DNA of 64,000 nt, taken from the NCBI RefSeq assembly GCF_001542405.1, contig NZ_LNCD01000138.1:213026-277025 (forward strand). Reading direction: 5' to 3'. Source of the stretch: Rhizobium altiplani (GTDB lineage Bacteria; Pseudomonadota; Alphaproteobacteria; Rhizobiales; Rhizobiaceae). The translations under genes were made by a program, and so were the position numbers. The notes below the pieces were generated by a model that saw only the letters and a program-made list of their open reading frames with translations, searched no databases and was not told where the DNA came from. This document shows, in pieces, positions 1 to 8,814 of the stretch; position 1 is the stretch's first letter, and each line of letters begins with the position of its first letter.

Positions 1-1050
1 TCATTTAAGAAGGCCAGCTTGAGGCCCCCACGTGTCCGAAAGTGCAAATCCGCTTCTGAAAGGATCGTCGTCTGCGACCCGCAGTTCCGTCCGCCCGTAG
101 ACATAGCCGCGCCCCGTGACGCGCGGCAAGACCGCCCTGCGGCCGCCAATTTCCGTCTCCCCGATTGCTTCGGCAAGAAACTCGCCACCGATAATCGAGC
201 GCGATATTCTGCTGTCGCCGACCGAAACGGATCCCCGCGCGTAAAGTGTTGCAAGGTTGGCCGAACTGCCCGTACCGCAGGGAGAGCGGTCGACGCGGCC
301 GGGCGGAAGCGTCGTGCAAGTTCGCACGGCTCCATCGGGTTCACAGTCGCGGAACATGACGTAGGCGATTTCATTGACCCCTGGCAGCATCGGATGCGAA
401 ACCTTGACCTGTTCGGCGAGAACCCGCTTCAACTCGATCCCGGCCTCGGCGAGTTCGCGGGCATTCTCTGGCGCGATGGTGAGCTCCACTTCGCCGACGT
501 CGACCAATGCGTAGTAAACACCGCCGAATGCGACATCAATCTTGATCCGACCCCAGGCGGGGGTCTCGATCTCATAGTCGAGAAGCTCGGCAAAACTCGC
601 AACGTTGTCCAGGCTTACGGAAAGGCAGCGCCCGTCTTCGCAGCGCGCCCGAGCAACTATCAGTCCGGCCGGTGTATCGAGCCGAACCGTCGTCTCGGGC
701 TCGACCATTGGAACGCGTCGGCTCTCCAGAAGTGCAGTCACGACGCAGATGCAGTTGCTACCCGACATCGGATGAGCGCGGTCGGCTTGTAGAACGATGA
801 AACCCGCATCCGCATCGGGCCGGGTGGGCGCAACGAGAAGGTTCACCGACATGGCGACGTTGGCACGCGGTTCAAAGGTCACGAAACGTCGAAGGCTGTC
901 GTCGACGGCGTTGACGTAATTCATCTTCTCCAGCATGGTCGCGCCTGGAATTTCAGGCGCACCGCTGACGAGGACATGTCCGAGCTCACCCTGGCAGTGA
1001 ACGAGCAGCAGTTCGATGGACTTCTCGAAATGGAACGGCGCGGTTTTCAC
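1..1050 (-). CDS. Proline racemase family protein, probable hydroxyproline 2-epimerase
   Basis: 349 residues, complete; GTG start overlapping the TGA of the upstream aldehyde dehydrogenase gene (GTGA). The family interconverts or dehydrates proline derivatives with two thiol-type residues. The first motif reads MSGSNC (residues 95-100), so the usual first catalytic Cys is Ser96; the second motif DRSPCGTGSS keeps Cys258. A Ser/Cys pair is known in a subset of the superfamily that includes hydroxyproline epimerases and weak trans-3-hydroxyproline dehydratases. It is the last gene of an operon with an FAD oxidoreductase, a DapA-family deaminase and an aldehyde dehydrogenase, which is the gene set of trans-4-hydroxy-L-proline catabolism. 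I therefore favour a 4-hydroxyproline 2-epimerase (HypRE-like) over a true proline racemase; a trans-3-hydroxyproline dehydratase is the alternative. Confidence 0.85.
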   Translation of the reverse strand: MKTAPFHFEKSIELLLVHCQGELGHVLVSGAPEIPGATMLEKMNYVNAVDDSLRRFVTFEPRANVAMSVNLLVAPTRPDADAGFIVLQADRAHPMSGSNCICVVTALLESRRVPMVEPETTVRLDTPAGLIVARARCEDGRCLSVSLDNVASFAELLDYEIETPAWGRIKIDVAFGGVYYALVDVGEVELTIAPENARELAEAGIELKRVLAEQVKVSHPMLPGVNEIAYVMFRDCEPDGAVRTCTTLPPGRVDRSPCGTGSSANLATLYARGSVSVGDSRISRSIIGGEFLAEAIGETEIGGRRAVLPRVTGRGYVYGRTELRVADDDPFRSGFALSDTWGPQAGLLK

Positions 1051-2522
1051 TTGATGTACCAGCCCCAGGGTTTGTCGGTCACGTATGTGGTGATCTGCTT
1101 GGTCTCCAAATAGTTTTCCAGACCCCAGCGCCCCAACTCACGCCCGATGCCGGATTCCTTGTAACCGCCCCACGGCGCCTCGGTGAAGGTCGGCTGCGAG
1201 CAGTTGATCCAGACGATGCCGGCTCGGAAAGCCGACGCCACGCGTTCGGTGCGCACGTGATCCTTGGACATGACTGCCGCCGCCAGGCCGAAGCGGCTAT
1301 CGTTCGCGAGTTCGATCGCCTCCTCTTCCGTGTTGAATGGCCTGACGCAGACAACCGGGCCGAAGATCTCTTCAACCCAGGCGTCGCTGTCGAGTGGCAC
1401 ATCGGTCAGCACAGTCGGCTGTAGGTAATAGCCTTTGTCGAAACCCTCGGGGCGCCGACCCCCGCATGCGATCGTGGCGCCGGCCCTACGCGCGCTCTCG
1501 ATCGCGGCGACGACCTGCTCGTGTTGACGCTTGGAGACCAGCGGTCCAAGGAGGACACCTTCGTCCAGACCGTTGCCGATCCTGATCTTCTTTGTCTCTT
1601 CGACCAGACGAGCAAGAAGCCGTTCATAGAGCGTGTCTTGCACGAGAACGCGAGATGTCGCCGAGCAAACCTGTCCCTGGTTCCAGAAGATACCAAACAT
1701 GATCCATTCGACAGCTTCGTCGATATCGGCGTCTTCGAAGACAACGAGGGGCGACTTGCCGCCAAGCTCGAGACTAACGCGCTTGATATCGCGCGCCGCG
1801 GCCGCCATGATCTTCGAGCCCACGGTGCCCGATCCCGTGAAGGCAAGCTTGTCGACACCCTCATGGTCGATGATCGCCTGGCCAGCGACCGAGCCGGAGC
1901 CCGTGAGAATATTGAGGACGCCCGCGGGAAGTCCTGCTTCGTGCGCCACGGCGGCGAGCTCAAGAGCGGTCAGCGAGGTTAGTTCCGCCGGCTTCAGTAC
2001 CACTGTGCAGCCGGCGGCAAGCGCCGGAGCAACTTTCCATGCAGCCATCAGCAGCGGGTAGTTCCAAGGGATAATTGCGCCCGCAACGCCGATCGGTTCC
2101 TTGACGGCTTTGGAAGTGAACCGCTCGTCGGGGAGAGCAATCAGTTCCTCGGGGTTGTTGTCGAGCTGTTCGGCGAGGCCCGCATAGAAATCGAAGCAGC
2201 CCGCCGCGTCGGCGACATCCCAGTCTGCCTCGGGGAACGGCTTGCCGTTGTCGAGGACCTCCAACCGGGCGATGTCAGATTGCCGGGCGCGAATGCCGTC
2301 GGCAATCGCGCGCAGGTACCTGGCGCGCTGTGCGCCTGACAGCTTCGGCCATCCGTCCTTGTCGAAGGCGCGGCGTGCGGCTTTAACGGCGATGTCGACG
2401 TCTTCAGCAGTTGCAGTAGCGATTGTTTGGATTACTTCTTCGGTCGCCGGGTTCACTACCTCGCAGGCGCCGCCCTTGGCCGGTTTCACCCACTTGCCAT
2501 CGATGTACAATTCGTTTCGCAT
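1047..2522 (-). CDS. NAD(P)-dependent aldehyde dehydrogenase
   Basis: 491 residues, full length for the ALDH superfamily. Visible motifs: IPWNYP with the active-site Asn154, FTGSGTVGS in the Rossmann region, LELGGKSP with the general base Glu252, and GQVCSATSR with the catalytic Cys286. The sequence resembles betaine/amino-aldehyde dehydrogenases, but the neighbours suggest oxidation of alpha-ketoglutarate semialdehyde to 2-oxoglutarate, the last step of the hydroxyproline pathway (HypH role). It is translationally coupled to the downstream racemase-family gene and follows the FAD oxidoreductase gene by 34 bp on the minus strand. Family assignment is certain; the substrate is inferred from context only. 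Confidence 0.9.
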   Translation of the reverse strand: MRNELYIDGKWVKPAKGGACEVVNPATEEVIQTIATATAEDVDIAVKAARRAFDKDGWPKLSGAQRARYLRAIADGIRARQSDIARLEVLDNGKPFPEADWDVADAAGCFDFYAGLAEQLDNNPEELIALPDERFTSKAVKEPIGVAGAIIPWNYPLLMAAWKVAPALAAGCTVVLKPAELTSLTALELAAVAHEAGLPAGVLNILTGSGSVAGQAIIDHEGVDKLAFTGSGTVGSKIMAAAARDIKRVSLELGGKSPLVVFEDADIDEAVEWIMFGIFWNQGQVCSATSRVLVQDTLYERLLARLVEETKKIRIGNGLDEGVLLGPLVSKRQHEQVVAAIESARRAGATIACGGRRPEGFDKGYYLQPTVLTDVPLDSDAWVEEIFGPVVCVRPFNTEEEAIELANDSRFGLAAAVMSKDHVRTERVASAFRAGIVWINCSQPTFTEAPWGGYKESGIGRELGRWGLENYLETKQITTYVTDKPWGWYIK

Positions 2523-2556
2523 TGCAATTTCCCTTGTTGTTAGCGCAGCAGGCGGT

Positions 2557-3795
2557 TCAAAACCGGTCGACGCGATAGGGTTTCATGTCGACGGGCGGCG
2601 TCGCTCCCGTAATAAGGTCGGTCATGAGACGGGCAGTTGTCGCTCCGTAAGTCAGCCCGAGATGCCCATGCCCGGTTGCGTACCAGACGTTGGCGTGTTT
2701 TGCCGAGCGACCCATGACCGGCACGGTGTCGGGCATTGCGGGCCGATGACCCATCCATTCCGATGTTCGCTCAGCTTTGAGATCCGGTAAGGCTTCCTTG
2801 GCACGCTTCACCAAGACCTTCGCACGGCGATAGTCAGGAGCGGCGTCGAGGCCTGCCATTTCGACCGTGCCTCCGACACGGATGCCGCCGGCAGTCGGAG
2901 TCACCATGAAGGCGCGGGCCGGCCAGATCAGCGAATGGCGGATCGAGATGCCTGGAGCCATGATCTGCGTGTGATACCCGCGTTCGGTCTCAAGCGGGAT
3001 CGGTTCGCCGAGCATCGCGGAGAGGCGTCCGGTGAAAGCGCCTGCTGCGAGAACTACCCTTTTTGACTGGAGATCGCGACCGTCTTTTAGCCGGACGTCG
3101 CTCACTCCGGTTTGATCTTGAGCGAAGCCGACCACTTCCCCAGTTTCGAGAGCGCCACCCAGTTGCTGGAACCTGTCGGCCAGCGCAAGCACGAGCTTGT
3201 AGGGGTCGGCAATTGACCGGTTGTCAGGGAAAAGCACCGCCTTTCCGATCTTGGTCGTCACGGCGGGCTCCAGATCGCGAATGGCGTTTCCCTCCAGGAT
3301 TTCATAGCGGAAACCGAAACGGTCCAGGATTTCAATATGCTCGTGATCGGCCCTGAACTCGGCCTCGTCCGTGTAGACGCTGAGGCAACCTTCCGACGAG
3401 AGCATGTGCTGCAGACCCGTCTGCGCCAACAGTGCGTCGAGATCCTCATAGACACGACGGCACAAAACCGATCCTGCCGCCTCGAGCTCGCGCAGCTTCG
3501 ACGGGCGGCTAGCTGCGATAAACCGCAGGAACCACGGCAGGAGCCTTGGCAAGTAGGAGGGGCGAACGCGAACAGGGCCTTCCGGAGCCAGCGTCCAGCC
3601 GGGCATTTGCGCCCATACGCCCGGTCGCGACGCCGGCATGAACTCGGTGACCGCAATACTTGCCATATTGCCGAATGACGCCCCCAAGCCAGGCGCGACC
3701 CGGTCGACAAGGACGACGGGCTCGCCGCGACGCTGGAGCTGGTATGCGATGGCTGTGCCGATGATCCCGGCCCCGACGACAACAGTTTGACCCAC
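2557..3795 (-). CDS. FAD-dependent D-amino-acid dehydrogenase-like oxidoreductase (DAO family)
   Basis: 412 residues from a GTG start at 3795, chosen because GAGGA lies about 8 bases upstream and the dinucleotide-binding motif then begins at residue 8 (GAGIIG, residues 8-13). An in-frame start at 3831 would add 12 residues without a good ribosome site. The N-terminal Rossmann fold and the C-terminal segment containing ATGHGHLGLT are typical of DadA/DAO-type flavoenzymes that pass electrons to the membrane quinone pool. In this operon the expected substrate is cis-4-hydroxy-D-proline, giving 1-pyrroline-4-hydroxy-2-carboxylate (HypO-like role). D-amino acid dehydrogenase in the broad sense is the safe call. 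Confidence 0.85.
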   Translation of the reverse strand: MGQTVVVGAGIIGTAIAYQLQRRGEPVVLVDRVAPGLGASFGNMASIAVTEFMPASRPGVWAQMPGWTLAPEGPVRVRPSYLPRLLPWFLRFIAASRPSKLRELEAAGSVLCRRVYEDLDALLAQTGLQHMLSSEGCLSVYTDEAEFRADHEHIEILDRFGFRYEILEGNAIRDLEPAVTTKIGKAVLFPDNRSIADPYKLVLALADRFQQLGGALETGEVVGFAQDQTGVSDVRLKDGRDLQSKRVVLAAGAFTGRLSAMLGEPIPLETERGYHTQIMAPGISIRHSLIWPARAFMVTPTAGGIRVGGTVEMAGLDAAPDYRRAKVLVKRAKEALPDLKAERTSEWMGHRPAMPDTVPVMGRSAKHANVWYATGHGHLGLTYGATTARLMTDLITGATPPVDMKPYRVDRF

Positions 3796-3854
3796 GTCAG
3801 TTCCTCGACGTTGCGACGGCGGCCTCGGCAATGCATGCCTGGCCGCCCGATTGA

Positions 3855-4733
3855 CTACCAGTTCAGAATTGGCTGCATTGCCGCGTTGAATTCAGCCTTC
3901 TCGCCTGCCGTCAATTCGCCAAGCGGAGCGCGGCACTTGCCGACCGGTAGACCCTGCAATTCGCAGCCATACTTGATCTTCTGCACGAACTTGCCGCTCT
4001 CAAGGATGTTCATCGCGCGGTAGAGAACGATCATCTTTTCGCGTGCCGCCTTCAGATCACCGGAGCGGAAGGTGCGGTCAAGATCGACGCAGGCCTTTGC
4101 CATGCAGTTCGCCGGGCCGCAAATCCAGGAATCGGCACCCCAGAACATGAAGTCGAGCGCGATATCGTCAGAGCCAGACACCAGATCGATGCGGCCATTG
4201 TAGCGGGCATGGATGTCGATGGCGCGTTGCAGAGAGCCAGAGCTTTCCTTGATGCCTAGCACACGGGGATCATCGGCGAGCGCATCGAGAATATCGAAGC
4301 CGATCTCTACGCCGTCCTTGTAGGGATAGCTGTAGAGGACGAGATTGACGTCGGTTTCGCGCAGCACCGTCTTGAAATGGGAGAGAAGCTCTTCCTGGGT
4401 CGGGCGTGTGTAGAACGGTGTGGCCAGCAGTACCGTGTCGTAGCCGATCTCCTTGGCCTTGAGCGTATTCGCAATGACTTCGCGTGTTGCGGGTGCGTTT
4501 GTACCCGCAATCAGGATTTCACCGTCGTTCGCGAAGTCCCTCACGAACTTCAGGACTTCAATGCGCTCATCGTTGGACAGAGCGGAGTATTCCCCCGTCG
4601 ATCCCATCGGAACCCAACCGGTGACGCCGGCGGCCCGCATGGCTGTAAGGTGTTTTTCGTAAGCCTTGAAATCAACCTTCCCATTCGCATCAAACGGGGT
4701 GATGAGTGCAGGCATGACGCCGGAAAGTTTCAT
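3855..4733 (-). CDS. DapA/N-acetylneuraminate lyase family protein, probable 1-pyrroline-4-hydroxy-2-carboxylate deaminase
   Basis: 292 residues, the usual size for a DapA-type TIM barrel. GSTGE (44-48) is the carboxylate-binding loop, Tyr134 in LYSYP matches the proton-relay Tyr, and Lys162 in GIKESSG is the Schiff-base lysine. AGGAG lies 8 bases before the ATG. The family includes dihydrodipicolinate synthase, keto-deoxy sugar-acid aldolases and the deaminase HypD of the D-hydroxyproline pathway. HypD is the best fit because the flanking genes supply the preceding (FAD oxidoreductase) and following (semialdehyde dehydrogenase) steps. It is unlikely to be housekeeping dapA, since that gene would not sit in a catabolic ABC operon. 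Confidence 0.82.
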   Translation of the reverse strand: MKLSGVMPALITPFDANGKVDFKAYEKHLTAMRAAGVTGWVPMGSTGEYSALSNDERIEVLKFVRDFANDGEILIAGTNAPATREVIANTLKAKEIGYDTVLLATPFYTRPTQEELLSHFKTVLRETDVNLVLYSYPYKDGVEIGFDILDALADDPRVLGIKESSGSLQRAIDIHARYNGRIDLVSGSDDIALDFMFWGADSWICGPANCMAKACVDLDRTFRSGDLKAAREKMIVLYRAMNILESGKFVQKIKYGCELQGLPVGKCRAPLGELTAGEKAEFNAAMQPILNW

Positions 4734-4759
4734 TGTTCATTCTCCTGTATCGGATTGCT

Positions 4760-5428
4760 TCAGATTGCGAGCTTCTTGAGGATGCGGCTCTCGATGAGCG
4801 TAACGGCGCGCGTGAGCGGAAACGCGATGGCGAAGTAGATCAAAGCGACGACGGTCAAGACCTCAACAGGACGAGCTGTGTTGTTGGATATGTTCTGGCC
4901 GACGAACATCAGGTCAGCCATTCCCACGGCCGAAACCAGTGCGCTTTCCTTGAAGAGACTGACGCAGTTGGACAAAAGTGTCGGGATCGCGCGCAGAACT
5001 GCCTGCGGCAAGATCACGCTGATGACCTGGATCCGGCGAGGCAGACCGAGCGCAATGCATGCATCTGATTGCTCTGGTCCGATGGACTTCAAGCTCGCCC
5101 GAAATGTCTCGCTGGTGATGGCGCCCATATAGAGCGTCAGCGCAATGACGCCCGACATGAAATTAGAGAGTTCGACGCCGAGGATCAGCGGCAGGCAGAA
5201 GAAGATCCAGAAGAGCTGGATCAGCACAGGCGTGCCACGGAAGAATTCCACATAGATGCCCGAAATCACCCGAAGTACCGCACCGCGTGAGGTTCTGGCC
5301 AAGCCGACCAGGAAGCCAAGCGAGCATCCCAACAGAATGCAGACGGCAGTGAGCTTCAGCGTCGTCAGGAGCCCGAGCAAGAGGGCATGTTCGAACCGTG
5401 CAAGAATTGAAAAGTCGAGCGACATCAC
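4760..5428 (-). CDS. Polar amino acid ABC transporter permease (HisM/GlnP type)
   Basis: 222 residues with about five hydrophobic segments. The EAA-type loop near residues 110-145 (ASLKSIGPEQSDACIALGLP) is typical of amino-acid permeases of the PAAT family, and the N-terminal hydrophobic segment begins near residue 14. It is the second of two adjacent permease genes (7 bp gap to the previous one), followed by the DapA-family gene. It should form a heterodimeric inner-membrane channel with the neighbouring permease, driven by the ATPase encoded at 6108-6890. The substrate is inferred from the operon to be hydroxyproline or a related imino acid. Confidence 0.88.
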   Translation of the reverse strand: MMSLDFSILARFEHALLLGLLTTLKLTAVCILLGCSLGFLVGLARTSRGAVLRVISGIYVEFFRGTPVLIQLFWIFFCLPLILGVELSNFMSGVIALTLYMGAITSETFRASLKSIGPEQSDACIALGLPRRIQVISVILPQAVLRAIPTLLSNCVSLFKESALVSAVGMADLMFVGQNISNNTARPVEVLTVVALIYFAIAFPLTRAVTLIESRILKKLAI

Positions 5429-5435
5429 AGGTCTC

Positions 5436-6098
5436 CTAGCTCACAAGCAATTGGCGGCGACGCTCAAGCAACCCCACGATCTGGGTTACCGGGAACGACA
5501 CCGCGAAATAGATGAGCGCAACGACCGTAAAGGTCTCGATCGGACGGTAGGTTTCAGTCGCCAGCGATTTGCCTTCGTACATGAGGTCCGCGATCGCGAC
5601 GATCGCAACAAGCGCGCTCTGCTGGAAGATCACGATACCATTCGTGAGCAGCACTGGGACGGAGGCACGAAAAGCCGTTGGAAACACGATGTACAGAATG
5701 CGCTGCCAGGGATTGAGACCCAGTGCGATCCCGGCGTCCAGCTGCTCTCTTGGCACCGCCTGTATCGATGCCCTGTAGGCTTCCGCATTGAAGGCAGTCA
5801 GGTTCAACCCAAGCGCTATAATGCCCATGGTGATCGGGTCGAGAAAGACATCGAACAGCATCGGCACGCAATAAAAGATCCAGACGATCTGAACGATCGC
5901 CGGCGTGCAGCGAAAGAACTCGATGAACAGCATGAACGGCATTCGTACAACGCGGTTTGGGCTCATCAGCAAGAGCGCGAGGCCGAAACCGGCGATAATG
6001 CCAATCACGTTTGCTGCGGCAGTTAATTCCAGCGAGACGGCCAGGCCGCGCAAAAGTGGAGCAAACGAGACCGCCTCGAAGTCGAACGTGTAGTTCAT
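5436..6098 (-). CDS. Polar amino acid ABC transporter permease (HisQ/GlnP type)
   Basis: 220 residues, paralogous to the next permease gene. Hydrophobic segments cover roughly residues 20-45, 55-75, 85-105, 150-170 and 190-210. The loop ASIQAVPREQLDAGIALGLN is the cytoplasmic coupling motif of PAAT permeases. It starts 9 bp after the ATPase gene in a tightly packed minus-strand operon: binding protein, ATPase, permease, permease, catabolic enzymes. Confidence 0.88.
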   Translation of the reverse strand: MNYTFDFEAVSFAPLLRGLAVSLELTAAANVIGIIAGFGLALLLMSPNRVVRMPFMLFIEFFRCTPAIVQIVWIFYCVPMLFDVFLDPITMGIIALGLNLTAFNAEAYRASIQAVPREQLDAGIALGLNPWQRILYIVFPTAFRASVPVLLTNGIVIFQQSALVAIVAIADLMYEGKSLATETYRPIETFTVVALIYFAVSFPVTQIVGLLERRRQLLVS

Positions 6099-6107
6099 AA
6101 CGATCCC

Positions 6108-6890
6108 CTATTGCTTGATATGGAAGACGCGGTCGATGAACTCCTTCGTGCGTTCCTCCTTGGGAGATCCCAAGACCTGTTCGGGCGGGCCGTCTTCGAC
6201 GACAACACCACCGGCGCAGAAGATAACGCGCGAAGCAATATTCTTGGCAAACCACATGTCATGCGTGACGATCATCATCGGCATGTCCTGCGAGGCGAGC
6301 TGCATAATGACCTGCTCGACTTCGCTGACCAGCTCCGGATCAAGCGCCGACGTCACCTCGTCAAACAGCATCAATTTGGGATCGAGCATTAGTGCACGAG
6401 CAATCGCAACGCGTTGCTTTTGCCCGCCCGACAACTGGGCCGGATAAGCTTTTGCCTTCGCGCCAAGACCAAAGCGTTGAAGAAGAGCCTGGGCGCGGGA
6501 CGTGGCTTTCGCTTTAGGTTCGCCGCGGACTTTGCAGGGAGCGAGAATAAGATTCTGGATGACATTGAGGTGGGGAAACAGCGTATAGTGCTGGAAGACC
6601 ATGCCGATCGAACGGCGGACCTCCGTGTCGATGATCGTCCTCCTCGCCCGACCGTCGGAAGAGATGTACGGCTTCCCATCAAAGCTGACGCTGCCGCTGT
6701 CAATCTGTTCAAGCCCCATCATGACGCGCAGGAGCGTGCTTTTACCACCGCCGCTGGGACCGATTACGACGACACGGTCGCCGGGCTTCATTTCGATGTC
6801 GATGCCCTTGAGCACCTGGATTGCGCCGCTGCCGTAGCTCTTGTGCAACGCCTGCATTTTCACGAGGGGAAGGCTAAAAGACATGGTCAT
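6108..6890 (-). CDS. Polar amino acid ABC transporter ATP-binding protein (GlnQ/HisP type)
   Basis: 260 residues. Walker A GPSGGGKST (44-52), signature LSGGQKQR, and Walker B with the amino-acid-importer variant FDEVTSALDPE (DEVTSALD instead of DEPTSALD) are all present, followed by the H-loop VTHDM. It energises the two permeases encoded immediately downstream. It lies 62 bp after the substrate-binding-protein gene; that spacer could hold an attenuating element, as is common between binding-protein and ATPase genes, but I see no strong hairpin there. Confidence 0.9.
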   Translation of the reverse strand: MTMSFSLPLVKMQALHKSYGSGAIQVLKGIDIEMKPGDRVVVIGPSGGGKSTLLRVMMGLEQIDSGSVSFDGKPYISSDGRARRTIIDTEVRRSIGMVFQHYTLFPHLNVIQNLILAPCKVRGEPKAKATSRAQALLQRFGLGAKAKAYPAQLSGGQKQRVAIARALMLDPKLMLFDEVTSALDPELVSEVEQVIMQLASQDMPMMIVTHDMWFAKNIASRVIFCAGGVVVEDGPPEQVLGSPKEERTKEFIDRVFHIKQ

Positions 6891-6952
6891 GGCCGATCTC
6901 GGTTTGTCTGAAAACGAGAAAGGCGCCGGCGGCAGGCCGACGCCCGACTTGA

Positions 6953-7786
6953 TCAGTTCGAACCCCTGAGCACCTGATCGACGGCTTTCTTGATCAGCTC
7001 GTCAACGTGACCGGTGGCTACCTTTTCTTCCAGGAAGATGTTGACGACTTCGACGTCGGCGGCCGACAGATCGTGCGGCAGGCCAAAGGACACGCCCTGC
7101 TTGGCGAGCGCGGGTTTCGGATTAAGGGCAACCGCCCAATCCGGATTGGCCTGGGTCAAAAGCAGGTTCGTGTCAGAAGCATCAACAAGGACGTCTGCGC
7201 GCTTTGAGGTGAGCGCAAGACGGGTCTCATCGTTGCCCGGAAGGCGCATGATTGTCGCAGTCTTGATGGCCGCAGAAATCGCCTTGTCCTGAGCGGTGCC
7301 GGACATGACCGCCATCGTGACGCCGGCCTTGTCGAGGTCAGCCACCGACGCTGCGCCCTGAGGGATCTTTGGGTTGTTCTTGTTGTAGGCGAGAGAGATC
7401 TGGTACTCCATCGCCGGGATTGAGAACTGCACGGCCATGGCACGCGCCGGAGTCCGGTTCAACGCAAGCGATACATCCCATTTCCCTGCTTGGAGGCCGG
7501 CAACAATATTGTCCCACGTGGTATCCACGAACTCAGGCTTGACCTTCAGCGCATCAGCAAACTCGCGGCATAGATCCGCGTAAAAGCCGGAATACTCGCC
7601 CGATGCCGGATCGCGCATGATGTAGGGCGGAGCAACGGCTGCGCCGCACTTCAGCACGCCTGCCTTTTGCACGCCCTGCCAATACCCTTCGGCATTCTGG
7701 GCGTGAGCTGTTGTGAGTGAAAAGCCTCCCATCAGGGCGAGCGCGGGCATCGCCCGCAGTGCGGACGTTATGATCTTCGAGAGCAT
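6953..7786 (-). CDS. Extracellular solute-binding protein family 3 (amino-acid binding)
   Basis: 277 residues from ATG at 7786, chosen because AGAGG lies 7 bases upstream; the ATG at 7792 is too close to it, and longer readings run into the divergent regulator gene. The first 30 residues form a Sec signal peptide ending near TTAHAQ. The mature part contains family-3 features: PPYIMRDP near the ligand pocket and the segment TWDNIVAGLQAGKWDVSL, typical of periplasmic amino-acid receptors. It is the first gene of the operon. The ligand is inferred to be hydroxyproline or a related amino acid. Confidence 0.87.
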   Translation of the reverse strand: MLSKIITSALRAMPALALMGGFSLTTAHAQNAEGYWQGVQKAGVLKCGAAVAPPYIMRDPASGEYSGFYADLCREFADALKVKPEFVDTTWDNIVAGLQAGKWDVSLALNRTPARAMAVQFSIPAMEYQISLAYNKNNPKIPQGAASVADLDKAGVTMAVMSGTAQDKAISAAIKTATIMRLPGNDETRLALTSKRADVLVDASDTNLLLTQANPDWAVALNPKPALAKQGVSFGLPHDLSAADVEVVNIFLEEKVATGHVDELIKKAVDQVLRGSN

Positions 7787-7792
7787 CGGCAT

Positions 7793-7986
7793 TCCTCTTT
7801 GCTGTGCGCGAAGCGCGTTGTTCCACTCGTCGGCTGAAGCCGTTTCTATTGCTTTTGTCTGTCGGCTACGTGTCGACTGGCCATTATCTGTCAACAGGGT
7901 GTCGACAAAGTCAAGAGGAAATTTTAAGATTGCTGTGAAGCCGAATTTCTGGCCCAATGCGCACTCGGCAAGCGAAAGGGACTTGA
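7793..7986. promoter_or_regulatory. Divergent promoter/operator region of the hydroxyproline-type operon
   Basis: 194 bp between the binding-protein gene (minus) and the GntR gene (plus). TGTCGAC occurs at 7871-7877 and again at 7900-7906, 29 bp apart; the second copy extends to the 8-bp palindrome TGTCGACA (7900-7907). ATTATCTGTCAAC at 7883-7895 contains TTGACA on the minus strand and recurs exactly in the promoter region at 16694-16706. These are candidate operator or promoter elements for the divergent genes; binding is not shown. Confidence 0.45.
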
Positions 7987-8706
7987 GTGTCTGACGAAAT
8001 TGAAGTGAAACGGACCCGTGGAACTGGCTCGCGAAGCGTCTACGAAACACTCCGCAACGAAATCCTCTCGCTTGCCCTGCCACCCGGCCAGTTGCTCGAC
8101 GAGACGACACTCGCGGAACGCTTTAACATGTCCCGTGCCCCGGTTCGTGAGGCATTGATCCGGCTTGGATCCGACGAACTGGTTGTGACGCTGTCGAACC
8201 GAAGCACGATCGTGTCACCGATCGAAGTCGCCACCTTCCCAAAATATGTCGAGGCTCTCGATATCGCCCAGCGCATGAATACCAGGCTCGCTGCGGCTCT
8301 CCGCACCGAACAGGACCTCAAAGTGATCGCCAAACGCGACAAAGCATTCGCGACGGCGGTCAAGACCGGCAACCACCTGGCCATGTCGGAAGCCAACAAG
8401 GAATTCCACATGGCAATCGCCCATGCGGGGAAAAACCAGTATCTGGCATCGTTCTACGAGAGGCTGCTTTCGCAGGGCCAGAGGATGCTCCATCTACACT
8501 TCGAGTATCTGGAACGAACTCACGAAGGATACCTCCTGACGGATGAGCACGGGCAGATGCTAGAGGCGATCCGTGAGCGCAACGTCGAACTTGCCGATGA
8601 GCTTGCGCATGCGCATACCCGTCAGTTCCAGCAGAATTTCATCAACTTCATGCGCGAGAACTACACGACCGACGTGGCACTGGGGCCGCTCAAAGCTGCT
8701 GAGTGA
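7987..8706 (+). CDS. GntR family transcriptional regulator, FCD/FadR subfamily
   Basis: 239 residues from a GTG start with AAGGGA upstream. Residues 15-80 form the GntR winged helix (VYETLRNEILSLALPPGQ, then MSRAPVREALIRL as the recognition helix). Residues 95-220 form an all-helical FCD ligand-binding domain with the metal/ligand-type histidines visible (EFHMAIAHAG, HGQMLEAI, AHAHTRQF). It is transcribed away from the hydroxyproline-type operon and most likely controls it in response to the imino acid or an intermediate, as GntR regulators of hyp loci do. Confidence 0.88.
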   Translation: MSDEIEVKRTRGTGSRSVYETLRNEILSLALPPGQLLDETTLAERFNMSRAPVREALIRLGSDELVVTLSNRSTIVSPIEVATFPKYVEALDIAQRMNTRLAAALRTEQDLKVIAKRDKAFATAVKTGNHLAMSEANKEFHMAIAHAGKNQYLASFYERLLSQGQRMLHLHFEYLERTHEGYLLTDEHGQMLEAIRERNVELADELAHAHTRQFQQNFINFMRENYTTDVALGPLKAAE

Positions 8707-8814
8707 TCACGACGATCTCAAGTATAGCGGCTAGGGGACCGGGTCATAATATGACGCACCCGCCGGCATCACGTGTTCGCAGTCCGCAAGCCCCAGGAAC
8801 TGGTCAGCACAGCC

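Noticed and set aside
19..792. Long plus-strand frame of 257 codons opposite the racemase gene
   Set aside because: Its translation has no recognisable domain and it is antisense to a well-supported gene; long opposite frames are expected in high-GC codon usage.
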